A stretch of DNA of 32,518 nucleotides from an uncultured Collinsella sp. (GTDB lineage Bacteria > Actinomycetota > Coriobacteriia > Coriobacteriales > Coriobacteriaceae): contig CABUQG010000019.1 in NCBI GenBank assembly GCA_902493535.1, positions 1 to 32,518 of the forward strand. Reading direction: 5' to 3'. The translations under genes were made by a program, and so were the position numbers. Numbering within the stretch: the first letter of the stretch is position 1; every line of letters begins with the position of its first letter. A model generated the notes under the pieces. That model worked only from the letters and a program-made list of their open reading frames with translations, did no database searches and was not told the origin of the DNA. Positions 1-9,095 of this stretch are shown here, in pieces.

Positions 1-1956
1 GAGGAGGCCGCCGACAAGGCGCTCAAGCTCATCAAGGTCGACTACGAGGTACTCGAGCCCCTGCTCGACTTTACCCAGGCGCTCGATAACGACATCGTGG
101 TCCACCCCGAGGGCGACGTGACCTTTATGTTCCCGCAGGGCGGCGATGTTCCGCGTAACCTGGTATGCAGCGGTACCAGCGATTTTGGCGACTTGGACGA
201 GGCCTTCGCCCAGAGCGACATCGTCTTCACCCGCACCTACACCAGCCAGGCAACCCAGACCGCGCCGATGGAGACCTTCCGTGCCTTCGCGACCACCGAC
301 GCGTTCGGCCGCATTTCGGTGACCACCTCTACGCAGGTGCCCTTCCACGTGCGCCGCATGGTCGCTCAGTCGCTCGATATCCCGCAGTCGCAGGTGCAGG
401 TCATTAAGCCGCGCATCGGCGGCGGCTTTGGCTCCAAGCAGACGGGCTGCTGCGAGATCTTCGTGGCGTTCGTCACCCAGCAGACCGGCCGTCCGAGCTA
501 CTGCTGCTATACCCGCGAGGAGACCATCACCGCGGGCAACTCGCGCCACCAGATGCAGATGACCGTTAAGCTGGGCGCCATGAACGACGGCACCATCACG
601 GCCATCGATCTGCATACGCTGTCCAACGCCGGGGCCTATGGCGAGCATGCCACCACGACGATCGGCCTCTCGGGCCACAAGAGCCTGCCTATCTACAACC
701 ATGTGAAGGCGAGCCGCTTTAGCTGGGACGCCGTCTACACCAATACCAACCGCGGCGGCGCGTATCGCGGCTACGGTGCCACCCAGGGCCAGTTTGCCGT
801 GGAGAGCGCCGTCAACGAGCTCGCCGACATGCTGCACATGGACCCCGCCGACCTGCGCCTTAAGAACATCGTGCGCGAGGGCGAGATCATGCCGCAGTAC
901 TACAACGAGAAGCTCAATGCCTGCGCGCTCGATCGCTGCCTGCTGCGCGCGATGGACATGATTGGTTGGCGTGACAAGCCGCTGGCCGTGGACCTGGGCG
1001 ACCGCGTGCGCGCCCTGGGCTGCGCGCTCACCATGCAGGGCTCGGGCATCTCCAACGTGGATATCGCCGGCATCGACATGCGCCTGGAAGAGGACGGCTT
1101 TATTACCATCGGCACCGGCGCCACCGATAACGGCATGGGCGTCGATACGATCCTGGCGCAGATTGCCGCCGAGGAGCTGGGCGTGGAGAGCTCACAGATC
1201 GTGGTGCGCGGCGTGGACACCGACGTGTCGCCGTTCGACGCCGGCTCGTACGCGAGCTCGGGTACGTACGTGACGGGCCTTGCCGCCAAGAACGCCGCGA
1301 CCGAGCTGCGCGAGAAGATCTGCGCCAAGGCCGCCCAGATGTGGGATGTGGACGCCGCCGACGTGGTCTTCGATGGCCAGTACGTGCGCCTGTCCGACGA
1401 GCGCGCCGCGCGCGAGCAGAACCGCTACCTCACGCTGCGCGACTTTGCTAACCTGTGCGTCAAGAACATCGCGGGCGGCGACGCGCTGACCTCGCATGCC
1501 TCTGCCTGCCTGCCCGTTTCGCCCCCGCCGTTTATGGCCGGCATTGCCGAGGTCGAGGTCGACAAGGCCACCGGCAAGGTGACTGTTGTGGACTATGCGG
1601 CGGCTGTGGACTGCGGCACCGTGATCAACGAGGCGCTCGCGCGCGTCCAGGCCGAGGGCGGCATTGCCCAGGGTATCGGCCACGCGCTCTACGAGATCGT
1701 CGAGCACGATGATCGCGGCCGCCTGCGCACCGGCAACTTTATGAGCTACAAGCTGCCCACGCGCCTGGATATCGGCAGCATTCGCGTGGCCTTTGAGCCG
1801 AGCTACGAGCCGACGGGCCCGTTTGGTGCCAAGTCGATTGGCGAGGTCGTCATCAACACGCCGCTCGCCGCCGTGGCCTCGGCCGTCGCACACGCTACCG
1901 GACATCAGGTTCGCTCACTGCCCATCACGCCCGAGAAGGCCCTGCTGGGGGAGTAG
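1..1956 (+). CDS. Xanthine dehydrogenase-family molybdopterin-binding subunit (5' end outside window)
   Basis: The reading frame is open from the first base to a TAG at 1954-1956, so 651 residues of the C-terminal part are visible and the true start lies upstream. The family is the large molybdenum-cofactor subunit of xanthine dehydrogenase/aldehyde oxidase-type hydroxylases, which oxidise purines or related heterocycles in the cytoplasm together with FAD and 2Fe-2S subunits. Visible hallmarks are the glycine-rich cofactor motif GGGFGSK near 418-438, the RGGAYRGYGA motif near 751-780, and the C-terminal AKSIGE motif whose Glu (codon 1843-1845) matches the catalytic glutamate of the family. 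Late residues QGIGHALYE also fit. The partner subunits would lie to the left and are not visible, so the substrate cannot be assigned. Codon use is GC-rich like the other core genes. Confidence 0.9.
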   Translation, partial: EEAADKALKLIKVDYEVLEPLLDFTQALDNDIVVHPEGDVTFMFPQGGDVPRNLVCSGTSDFGDLDEAFAQSDIVFTRTYTSQATQTAPMETFRAFATTDAFGRISVTTSTQVPFHVRRMVAQSLDIPQSQVQVIKPRIGGGFGSKQTGCCEIFVAFVTQQTGRPSYCCYTREETITAGNSRHQMQMTVKLGAMNDGTITAIDLHTLSNAGAYGEHATTTIGLSGHKSLPIYNHVKASRFSWDAVYTNTNRGGAYRGYGATQGQFAVESAVNELADMLHMDPADLRLKNIVREGEIMPQYYNEKLNACALDRCLLRAMDMIGWRDKPLAVDLGDRVRALGCALTMQGSGISNVDIAGIDMRLEEDGFITIGTGATDNGMGVDTILAQIAAEELGVESSQIVVRGVDTDVSPFDAGSYASSGTYVTGLAAKNAATELREKICAKAAQMWDVDAADVVFDGQYVRLSDERAAREQNRYLTLRDFANLCVKNIAGGDALTSHASACLPVSPPPFMAGIAEVEVDKATGKVTVVDYAAAVDCGTVINEALARVQAEGGIAQGIGHALYEIVEHDDRGRLRTGNFMSYKLPTRLDIGSIRVAFEPSYEPTGPFGAKSIGEVVINTPLAAVASAVAHATGHQVRSLPITPEKALLGE

Positions 1957-1993
1957 GCGAGGAGGCGCTGTACCCGCTCATTGCCTAGCCCGG

Positions 1994-2163
1994 GGAAACT
2001 GCAGCCCACTTTTCAACTGAATTGTGGGCTGCAGTTTCCGTTTGAGGGCCTTGGCGGAAAGTGCATCCCGGAATAGGGGCTCAAAACGGGTTGCAGTTTC
2101 CGGTTGATGGCTATAGCGGAAATTGCATCCCATTCCGAGGCCCCAAACCGGGACACGCTTTCC
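1994..2163. repeat. Three consecutive related hairpins downstream of the xanthine dehydrogenase gene
   Basis: Three inverted repeats share a half-site resembling CGGAAAxTGCAxCCC. Unit 1 is a perfect 16-bp pair, GGAAACTGCAGCCCAC at 1994-2009 with its complement at 2024-2039. Unit 2 pairs 2055-2070 with 2087-2102 imperfectly. Unit 3 pairs 2117-2131 with 2149-2163 more weakly. Unit 1 could end the upstream transcript, but there is no clear T-tract, so a dispersed palindromic repeat is the better description. Confidence 0.6.
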
Positions 2164-2200
2164 GGCGCATGGCCAGCATCGCCTGACTGCCGAGTTCTAC

Positions 2201-2273
2201 CGAAGTTGCGGTGGAATAGGGACTGTTTTGGAGGACTGGAGCCCCAAACAGTCCCTATTCCACCGCAACTTCG
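2201..2273. repeat. Palindromic repeat of the TTGCGGTGGAATAG family, copy 1
   Basis: A perfect 28-bp inverted repeat (2201-2228 with 2246-2273) surrounds a 17-base loop. The stem contains TTGCGGTGGAATAG, which recurs as hairpin stems at 10931-10995 and 12479-12542. It lies between the end of the xanthine dehydrogenase gene and tRNA-Leu. No coding signal was seen in 2274-2383. Confidence 0.8.
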
Positions 2274-2383
2274 ATGGGGCGGCGGGGGATCCGATGCGTA
2301 CTCGTGGTGAGGTCGTGAGCCTGTAAAAGGTGTGCGTGCGCTTGCCGTTCGTATCTGCTATCATTCCTAGTCTGTGCGCTCAT

Positions 2384-2467
2384 GCGGGCGTGGCGGAATT
2401 GGTAGACGCGCCAGATTTAGGTTCTGGTGGGATTCCCGTGAAGGTTCGAGTCCTTTCGCCCGCACCA
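2384..2467 (+). tRNA. tRNA-Leu (anticodon UAG)
   Basis: The acceptor stem GCGGGCG (2384-2390) pairs with CGCCCGC (2457-2463), followed by discriminator A and an encoded CCA (2465-2467). The anticodon stem CCAGA/TCTGG encloses the loop TTTAGGT, which places anticodon TAG at 2418-2420 and reads CUA leucine codons. The T-arm GGTTCGAGTCC is present. A long variable arm, as expected for class II tRNA-Leu, accounts for the 84-nt length. Confidence 0.97.
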
Positions 2468-2558
2468 ACGCATCTGCGTCGGCCCTGGCCGTCGCGACAC
2501 TTTGTTGCATAAAGGTACCAGCACCTCAGATAAGCTGGGCAGTATGAGGAGGAACGTG

Positions 2559-3857
2559 TTGAACATCACCGCTTCTGACGTCAAGGACGCCAAGCTCACC
2601 GCTACGGTCACCATCCCGGCCGCCGACGTCGACGCCGCGATCAAGAAGGCCTACAAGGACACCGCCAAGAAGTACCGCTTCCCGGGCTTCCGCGCCGGTA
2701 AGGCCCCCCGTCCGGTCATCGACTCCGCTCTTGGCGCCGAGGCTACCCTCGCTCAGGCCACCAACGACCTGATCGCCGCCAACGAGCCCGCCGTCCTCAA
2801 CGAGCTGGACATCGTCCCCACCAAGAGCGGTGACTACAAGGAGCTCGACCTCGCCAAGGATCACGAGGACTACACCTACACCGTCGAGTTCTCCCTGCGT
2901 CCCGCCGCTGAGCTCTCCTCCTTCGACGCCGTCGAGATCGAGATGCCCCCTGCGGAGGTCACCGAGTCCGAGATCAACAACCAGGTCAAGATGCTCCTCA
3001 ACTACCGTGCCACCTTCGAGGACGTCGAGGGTCGCGCCGTCGAGGCCGAGGACTTCGTCACCGTCGACCTCAAGTCCGTCGAGAACGCCGACAACTTTGC
3101 CGCCGAGGGCCGTATGCTCATCGCCGGTAGCGACAGCAACCCCAAGGAGTTCAATGAGGCCCTGATCGGCGCTAACGTTGACGACGTCAAGACCGTCACC
3201 TGGACCGACGAGGTCGAGGAGGGCGAGGAGGCCGAGACCCACACCGTCGAGGTCACCGTCAAGGGCATCAAGGTCCGCAACACCCCCGAGCTCACCGACG
3301 AGCTCGTCAAGTCCGACTTTGGCTTCGACAGCATCGACGCTATGCGCGACGCCATCAAGATCGAGATCGAGCAGGACAAGGCTTCCCGCCTCCCGGCCGA
3401 GAAGGAGAACCGTTGCGTCTCCGCTCTCGCCGAGCGCCTGCAGCTCGACGAGATGGACGCCGACTACGAGCAGTCCGTCTTTGAGGAGCTTGGCCAGAAC
3501 TTCCTGTCCAACCTCGCCGCCCGCGGCATGACGCTCGACACCTGGCTGCCCGCTTCCGGCCTGACCATGGAGCAGTTCATCGGCGACCTGCACAAGCAGG
3601 CCAACGACGTTGCCCGTGAGTCCCTGGCTCTCGACGCCCTCGCCCGTGAGCTCAAGATCGAGGTCACCGAGGACGACGTCAACGCCGAGTTCGAGAAGGC
3701 CGGCGTCAAGGACGTCGAGGCTTCCAAGGCCGAGTTCATCGCCGATGGCCGCATGCCTGCCGTCCGCGAGTCCATCCGCCGCTCCAAGGCCGTCGACCAC
3801 CTGGTCGAGAACGCCAAGGTGACCGAGGTCGACGAGACCGCTAAGGACGCCGAGTAA
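2559..3857 (+). CDS. tig: Trigger factor, ribosome-associated chaperone
   Basis: Trigger factor binds near the ribosomal exit tunnel and shields nascent chains. The product is about 432 residues, the usual length. The N-terminal domain carries the ribosome-docking signature GFRAGKAPRP. A central FKBP-type prolyl isomerase-like domain follows (around DFVTVDLKS), then a long helical C-terminal substrate-binding domain. I chose the TTG start at 2559 because GAGGAGG (2546-2552) lies 6 nt upstream and the protein then begins NITASDVKD after Met, as family members do. An upstream in-frame ATG at 2544 overlaps this Shine-Dalgarno and is less likely. The gene precedes clpP and clpX in the same direction, a common arrangement that links co-translational folding with proteolysis. 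Confidence 0.95.
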   Translation: MNITASDVKDAKLTATVTIPAADVDAAIKKAYKDTAKKYRFPGFRAGKAPRPVIDSALGAEATLAQATNDLIAANEPAVLNELDIVPTKSGDYKELDLAKDHEDYTYTVEFSLRPAAELSSFDAVEIEMPPAEVTESEINNQVKMLLNYRATFEDVEGRAVEAEDFVTVDLKSVENADNFAAEGRMLIAGSDSNPKEFNEALIGANVDDVKTVTWTDEVEEGEEAETHTVEVTVKGIKVRNTPELTDELVKSDFGFDSIDAMRDAIKIEIEQDKASRLPAEKENRCVSALAERLQLDEMDADYEQSVFEELGQNFLSNLAARGMTLDTWLPASGLTMEQFIGDLHKQANDVARESLALDALARELKIEVTEDDVNAEFEKAGVKDVEASKAEFIADGRMPAVRESIRRSKAVDHLVENAKVTEVDETAKDAE

Positions 3858-3933
3858 TTCTCGCCACCTTGTCCACGAGCGCATGGGTGCGCCCGTGATG
3901 GGGTAAAGTTATACACCGGTTATCCGGTTGCTT

Positions 3934-3979
3934 CGTACGGTGCCAGCCAATGCATAGCATGCGGGCACCGTACGTTTAT
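3934..3979 (+). terminator. Hairpin between tig and clpP, possible terminator
   Basis: CGTACGGTGCC (3934-3944) pairs perfectly with GGCACCGTACG (3964-3974) and is followed by TTTATC. The T-run is short, so termination may be weak or the hairpin may be a processing site between tig and clpP. Confidence 0.45.
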
Positions 3980-4007
3980 CTAGAACCATTATTGGTCCGT
4001 AAGAGAA

Positions 4008-4640
4008 ATGGAGATGCGTATGATCGCTAAGTTCGATTCCGCCCTCGTGCCATACGTTATCGAGCAGACGCCGCGCGGCGAGCGCAGCTACGATATCTAT
4101 TCGCGCCTGCTCAACGACCGCATCATCTTCTTGGGCGAGGAGATCAACTCCGTCAGCGCCAACCTGGTCGTTGCCCAGCTGCTGCATCTTGAGAGCCAGG
4201 ATGCCGAGAAGGATATCTCGCTCTACATCAATTCGCCCGGCGGCGAGGTTTACTCCGGCCTGGCGATTCTGGACACCATGAACTTCATCAAGCCGCAGGT
4301 CTCCACCATCTGCGTCGGTATGGCCGCGTCCATGGCCGCTGTGCTGCTTTCTGCCGGCGCCAAGGGCAAGCGCTTCTGCCTGCCGCATTCCAAGGTCATG
4401 ATTCACCAGCCCAGCGGCGGTGCGCAGGGCCAGCAGACCGAGATCGAGATCGTGGCCGAGGAGATCAAGAAGACCCGTCGTGAGCTCAACCAGATTCTGT
4501 CCGACGCATCGGGCCAGCCCATCGAGAAGGTCCAAGCCGATACCGAGCGCGACAACTACCTCACGGCTGCCGAGGCCCTCGACTACGGCCTGATCGACCG
4601 CATTGTCACCTCGCGCGATCTCGCCGCGAAGGACGCCTAG
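4008..4640 (+). CDS. clpP: ATP-dependent Clp protease proteolytic subunit ClpP
   Basis: This is the serine protease subunit that forms the tetradecameric chamber degrading substrates fed by ClpX or ClpC. It has 210 residues from the ATG at 4008. The catalytic triad is visible as Ser108 in GMAASM, His133 in MIHQPSGG and Asp182 in TERDNY. INSPGGEVYSG and AGAKGKRFCLPHS are family signatures. ATG codons at 4014 and 4020 are also in frame; GGAG (4010-4013) sits 6 nt before 4020, so the protein may start there (206 residues). clpX begins 1 nt after the stop, so the protease and its unfoldase are probably translated from one mRNA. Confidence 0.96.
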   Translation: MEMRMIAKFDSALVPYVIEQTPRGERSYDIYSRLLNDRIIFLGEEINSVSANLVVAQLLHLESQDAEKDISLYINSPGGEVYSGLAILDTMNFIKPQVSTICVGMAASMAAVLLSAGAKGKRFCLPHSKVMIHQPSGGAQGQQTEIEIVAEEIKKTRRELNQILSDASGQPIEKVQADTERDNYLTAAEALDYGLIDRIVTSRDLAAKDA

Positions 4641-4641
4641 G

Positions 4642-6051
4642 ATGGCCGGTAACATGCAGGACGGCTTCGACGAGAACGGCAACCCCATCCGCTGCTCCTT
4701 CTGCGGAAAAGAGCAGGGTCAGGTCCGCCGCCTGGTGAAGGGCCCGACCAACATCTTTATCTGTGACGAGTGCGTCGCCGCCTGCTCCGAGATCTTGGAG
4801 GAGTCGCTGGCTTCGGACTTTATGGACGCCGCCCGCAACGGCAAGCTGCCGGGCTTCCTCAACGACCACGGCCAGGCTGCCGGCCAGCCTGCTGTAGATC
4901 CTGAGGCCGAGGGTTTTGAGCTGGAGGACGACGCCCGTCAGGTCATTTCGCACGTGCCGACGCCGCACGAGATCTATGACGAGCTTTCGGCTTATGTCAT
5001 GGGCCAGGAGGACGCCAAGCGCGCCATGTCGGTTGCCGTGTACAACCATTACCGCCGCGTCATCGAGGGCGGCGCTGCGCTTTCGGCCTTTGACGACGGT
5101 TTGGACTCGCAGCTCGACGATGATATGGACGAGGTGGAGCTCGCCAAGTCCAACATTTTGCTGCTCGGTCCCACCGGTACCGGTAAGACCCTGCTCGCCC
5201 AGACGCTTGCGCGCATCCTCGAGGTGCCGTTTGCCATCGCCGACGCCACCGCGCTCACCGAGGCCGGCTACGTGGGCGAGGACGTGGAGAATATCCTGCT
5301 CAAGCTTATCAATGCCGCCGATGGCGATATCGAGCGCGCGCAGGTCGGCATCATCTACGTGGACGAGATTGACAAGATCGCCCGCAAGGCCGAGAACCTC
5401 TCCATTACCCGCGATGTTTCGGGCGAGGGCGTTCAGCAGGCGCTGCTTAAGATTCTTGAGGGCACGGTGGCAAGCGTTCCGCCCACCGGCGGCCGCAAGC
5501 ATCCCCAGCAGGAGCTGCTGCAGATCGACACGACCAACATCCTGTTTATCTGCGGCGGTGCCTTTGTGGGCCTGGACAAGATCATCGCCGATCGCGTGGG
5601 CAACAAGGGCGTGGGCTTTAACTCCGAGATCGCCGGCCCCACCTCGGTCGACGAGAACGACCTGCTGCGTCAGGTGCTCCCGCAGGATCTCAACGCCTTT
5701 GGCATGATCCCCGAGTTTGTGGGCCGTACGCCTGTCGTCACCCAGACGCAGGCGCTCGACGAGGACGACCTGGTGTCGATCCTGACCGAGCCCAAGAACG
5801 CCGTGGTTCGCCAGTACCGCAAGATGTTCCAGCTGGAGGACGTGGACCTGGAGTTTGAGGACGCCGCCCTGCACGAGATCGCCCGTATGGCGCTCGCCCG
5901 CAAGACTGGCGCCCGCGGCCTGCGCTCCATCTGCGAGGACGTGCTGCAGCAGACGATGTTCGACCTCCCCAGCGAGGAAGGCGTAGCCAAAGTCGTCGTA
6001 ACCGAAGCCGCCGTCAAGGGCGAAGAACAGCCCCAGCGCATCTACGGCTAA
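4642..6051 (+). CDS. clpX: ATP-dependent Clp protease ATP-binding subunit ClpX
   Basis: ClpX is a hexameric AAA+ unfoldase that delivers proteins to ClpP. The 469-residue product has the N-terminal zinc-binding domain (Cys18, 21, 41, 44), Walker A GPTGTGKT (176-183), pore loop GYVGED (209-214), Walker B IIYVDE (237-242), the ClpP-docking tripeptide VGF (324-326, equivalent to IGF elsewhere) and sensor-2 GARGLR (423-428). The ATG at 4642 is preceded by AAGGA with 8-nt spacing and lies 1 nt after the clpP stop; a second in-frame ATG is at 4654. Compared with E. coli ClpX there is an extra acidic stretch at about 143-168, just before Walker A, rich in Asp. Confidence 0.97.
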   Translation: MAGNMQDGFDENGNPIRCSFCGKEQGQVRRLVKGPTNIFICDECVAACSEILEESLASDFMDAARNGKLPGFLNDHGQAAGQPAVDPEAEGFELEDDARQVISHVPTPHEIYDELSAYVMGQEDAKRAMSVAVYNHYRRVIEGGAALSAFDDGLDSQLDDDMDEVELAKSNILLLGPTGTGKTLLAQTLARILEVPFAIADATALTEAGYVGEDVENILLKLINAADGDIERAQVGIIYVDEIDKIARKAENLSITRDVSGEGVQQALLKILEGTVASVPPTGGRKHPQQELLQIDTTNILFICGGAFVGLDKIIADRVGNKGVGFNSEIAGPTSVDENDLLRQVLPQDLNAFGMIPEFVGRTPVVTQTQALDEDDLVSILTEPKNAVVRQYRKMFQLEDVDLEFEDAALHEIARMALARKTGARGLRSICEDVLQQTMFDLPSEEGVAKVVVTEAAVKGEEQPQRIYG

Positions 6052-6073
6052 AACCTGCCAAAATGTGTTTGCA

Positions 6074-6110
6074 AATAGCCTCCGACCACCCGCGGTCGGA
6101 GGCTATTTTA
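6074..6110 (+). terminator. Rho-independent terminator after clpX
   Basis: AATAGCCTCCGACC (6074-6087) pairs perfectly with GGTCGGAGGCTATT (6094-6107) around a 6-nt loop, followed by a T/A-rich run. It closes the tig-clpP-clpX block. Confidence 0.85.
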
Positions 6111-6202
6111 TATATGCGCAATAACCCCAACTACCTGTGTTATTCTGTGTGTTTGTTTAAGCCTCAGCGAAGTCATTACAGACTGAAGTAATCGATACCT
6201 AA

Positions 6203-6317
6203 GGGGAGGAATGTAGGCCCGATTTTCGTAGATTCCGCACGAGCCGAAGACCACTTAATGTGGTCTTCGCGCGAGCCAGGACTTGACCGAGCGAAAATCG
6301 GGCCTACATTCCTCCCC
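6203..6317. repeat. Long nested inverted repeat immediately upstream of valS
   Basis: A perfect 26-bp inverted repeat (6203-6228 with 6292-6317) encloses a second perfect 10-bp hairpin (6245-6254 with 6260-6269). The right arm ends 20 nt before the valS start. The Shine-Dalgarno AAGGGAGAG lies just outside the stem. It could be a mobile palindromic element or a leader structure controlling valS. The T-box consensus is not present. Confidence 0.8.
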
Positions 6318-6337
6318 GATGGGCAAGGGAGAGATAT

Positions 6338-9034
6338 ATGGAAGAAATGCCCAAGAACTACGATCCGTCGACCAACGAGCCGGCGATCCTGCAGAAGTGG
6401 CTCGACGGCGGCTACTATAAGCGCCGTGAGGGCGTGGGCGACTGCACCGTCACCATTCCGCCTCCCAACGTGACCGGCAAGCTCCACATGGGCCACGCCA
6501 CCGATGACTCCATCCAGGATGCCATCGTCCGTATGGCCCGCATGCGCGGCAAGTCCACGCGCTGGGTGCTCGGCACCGACCACGCCGGTATCGCCACGCA
6601 GACCAAGGTCGACAAGAAGCTCAAGAGCGAGGGCATTAGCCGCCTGGAGATTGGTCGCGACAAGTTTGTCGACGCCTGCTGGGACTGGACCCACGAGTAC
6701 GGCGGCATTATCGTCGAGCAGATCAAGCGCATGGGCTGCTCCGTCGACTTCGATAACGAGCGCTTTACCATGGACGAGGACTATGCCCAGGCCGTGCGCA
6801 AGGTGTTCTGCGACTGGTACCACGACGGTCTGATTTACCGCGGCAAGCGCATTGTCAACTGGTGCCCCAACTGCACCACCGCCATCTCGGACGACGAGGC
6901 CGAGTACAAGGACGAGAAGGGCCACCTGTGGCACCTGCGCTACCCGCTGACCGAGCCGGTCAACGGCCAGGACTACATCGTCGTCGCCACCACGCGCCCC
7001 GAGACCATGCTCGGCGACACGGGCGTCGCTGTCTCCCCGAAGGATCCCGAGAAGGCCGCCTTTGTGGGTAAGACCGTCAAGCTCCCCATCGTCGACCGAG
7101 AGATCCCCATCTTTGAGGATTGGCACGTCGATGCCAACTTTGGTTCCGGCTTCGTTAAGGTCACCCCGGCCCACGACCCCAACGATTACGCCATGGGTCA
7201 GGCTCACGACCTGCCGCAGATTAACATCTTCGACGAGCACGCGGTGGTCGTCGAGGGCTACGGCGAGTTCACCGGTATGAACCGCGACGAGTGCCGCGAG
7301 GCCGTCATCAAGTGGTTTGAGGAGCACGACCTGCTCGATCACGTCGAGGACCTCGATCACTCCGTCATGCACTGCTACCGTTGCGACTCCGCGCTGGAGC
7401 CGTGGCTGTCCGAGCAGTGGTTTGTGGCCGTCGACAAGCTCAAGGGGCCGGCGCTCGACGCCGTCAACTCCGGCAAGGTCACCTTCCACCCCGCGCGTTG
7501 GACGCAGACCTACACCACCTGGATGGAGAACCTTAAGGACTGGTGCATCAGCCGCCAGCTGTGGTGGGGCCACCGCATCCCCGTGTTCTACTGCGAGGAC
7601 TGCGGCTGGGAGGACGCACTTACCGAGGACACCGACGTGTGCCCCAAGTGTGGCGGCCATCACGTGCATCAGGACGAGAACGTGCTGGACACCTGGTTTA
7701 GCTCTCAGTTGTGGACCTTCGCCACGCAGGGTTGGCCGCAAAAGCCCGAGCTGCTCGAGGGCCATCACCCCACGACGGCGCTGGTCACCGCGCGCGACAT
7801 CATCGCGCTGTGGGTCGCCCGCATGGTCATGAGCTCGCTGTACTTCCTGGACGAGGTTCCGTTTAAGGACGTCGTCATCTACCCGACGATCCTGGCCAAG
7901 GACGGCAGCCGCATGTCCAAGTCCAAGGGCAACGGCGTTGACCCCATGGACCTCATTGGTATGTACGGCGCCGACGCCATGCGCTACAATCTGCTGACGC
8001 TGTGCACCAACAACCAGGACGTCAAGTTCGACGCGAACATCGACAAGAAGACCAAGAAGCTCATTGACAGCCCGCGCACCGACCAGGCCAAGAGCTTTGT
8101 GACCAAGATCTGGAACGCCAGCCGCTTCCTGCTCATGAACATGGAGGGCTACACGCCCGGCGAGCCTGTCGTGGAGACGCCGGCCGACGCCTGGATGTTC
8201 AGCCGCCTGGCCAAGGCCGTGAAGATGGTCACCGAGGGCATCGAGAACTACACCTTTGGCGACATGGCCCGCGGCGTGCAGCAGTTCTTCTGGAACGAGG
8301 TCTGCGACTGGTACGTCGAGGTCACCAAGGCCCGCCTGAAGGGCGAGGGACGCCTGCAGGCGCAGCGCAACCTGATCTTTGTGCTCGACACCTCCATTCG
8401 CCTGATGCACCCGCTTATGCCGTTTGTTACCGAGGAGATCTGGGACAACATGCCGGCGAGCGTGCTCGACTTGGACGCCGAGGGCAACGTGGAGCGCGCC
8501 GAGGCGCTCATGATCGCCAAGTGGCCTGAGCCCGCCGACTACGCTAAGTATGTCGACGAGGACGCCGAGCGCGCGTTTGAGCTGTGCCGCACCGTCGTTT
8601 CCGCCGCCCGCGCCACGCGTTCGCGCTATCGCTTGAGCCCCAAGGCCGAGCTCGACGTGGTCGTGCGCGCTGGTGCCGAGGACATCGAGAAGCTCGAGAG
8701 CCTGCGCTCCACGATCGAGCCGCTGGCGAACACGGCTTCGCTGGTTATGGGCACCGATGTCGAGAAGCCGGCTGCGAGCATCGCCGTGGTTGACTGTGGC
8801 GTCGAGGTCTTTGTGGTGCTCGAGGGCAAGGTTGACCTTTCGGCCGAGAAGGCGCGCCTGGAGAAGGAGATCGCCGCGGCCCAGAAGGAGCTCGCTGGCT
8901 GCGAGAAGACGCTTGCCAACGAGGGCTTCGTGGCTAAGGCCGCGCCTGCCGTGGTCCAGAAGAAGAGGGACCGTGCAGCTGAGCTCAAGGAGATCCTGGC
9001 GGCACTGACTGCTCAGGTTGCTGACTTCTCGTAA
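6338..9034 (+). CDS. valS: Valine--tRNA ligase
   Basis: Class Ia synthetase that charges tRNA-Val in the cytoplasm and hydrolyses mischarged threonine. The 898-residue length is typical. The HIGH-type motif is PPPNVTGKLHMGH (41-53) and the KMSKS-type loop is RMSKS (525-529). The CP1 editing domain contains TTRPETMLGDTGV. Paired zinc-ribbon cysteines appear in CEDCGW and CPKCGG. The C-terminus is the family coiled-coil arm, rich in Lys, Glu and Ala (about 830-895), that clasps tRNA. AAGGGAGAG lies 8 nt upstream of the ATG. The gene follows a strong inverted repeat that may regulate it and is followed by a hairpin at 9096-9118. Confidence 0.97.
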   Translation: MEEMPKNYDPSTNEPAILQKWLDGGYYKRREGVGDCTVTIPPPNVTGKLHMGHATDDSIQDAIVRMARMRGKSTRWVLGTDHAGIATQTKVDKKLKSEGISRLEIGRDKFVDACWDWTHEYGGIIVEQIKRMGCSVDFDNERFTMDEDYAQAVRKVFCDWYHDGLIYRGKRIVNWCPNCTTAISDDEAEYKDEKGHLWHLRYPLTEPVNGQDYIVVATTRPETMLGDTGVAVSPKDPEKAAFVGKTVKLPIVDREIPIFEDWHVDANFGSGFVKVTPAHDPNDYAMGQAHDLPQINIFDEHAVVVEGYGEFTGMNRDECREAVIKWFEEHDLLDHVEDLDHSVMHCYRCDSALEPWLSEQWFVAVDKLKGPALDAVNSGKVTFHPARWTQTYTTWMENLKDWCISRQLWWGHRIPVFYCEDCGWEDALTEDTDVCPKCGGHHVHQDENVLDTWFSSQLWTFATQGWPQKPELLEGHHPTTALVTARDIIALWVARMVMSSLYFLDEVPFKDVVIYPTILAKDGSRMSKSKGNGVDPMDLIGMYGADAMRYNLLTLCTNNQDVKFDANIDKKTKKLIDSPRTDQAKSFVTKIWNASRFLLMNMEGYTPGEPVVETPADAWMFSRLAKAVKMVTEGIENYTFGDMARGVQQFFWNEVCDWYVEVTKARLKGEGRLQAQRNLIFVLDTSIRLMHPLMPFVTEEIWDNMPASVLDLDAEGNVERAEALMIAKWPEPADYAKYVDEDAERAFELCRTVVSAARATRSRYRLSPKAELDVVVRAGAEDIEKLESLRSTIEPLANTASLVMGTDVEKPAASIAVVDCGVEVFVVLEGKVDLSAEKARLEKEIAAAQKELAGCEKTLANEGFVAKAAPAVVQKKRDRAAELKEILAALTAQVADFS

Positions 9035-9095
9035 GGTTTACTTGGGGGCGCGGTTTGGGGCATTGCTCGCTACTGCGGACAGTCCTGCGCAAGAC

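Noticed and set aside
2526..3884. 452-codon minus-strand frame opposite tig
   Set aside because: It is a shadow of trigger factor in GC-rich sequence: low-complexity Leu/Gly/Val/Asp content and no recognisable domain. Similar long shadows lie opposite clpX, valS and thrS.
6110..6337. T-box leader for valS
   Set aside because: No AGGGTGGNACCGCG-type antiterminator sequence or specifier structure is visible; only the long inverted repeat is present.
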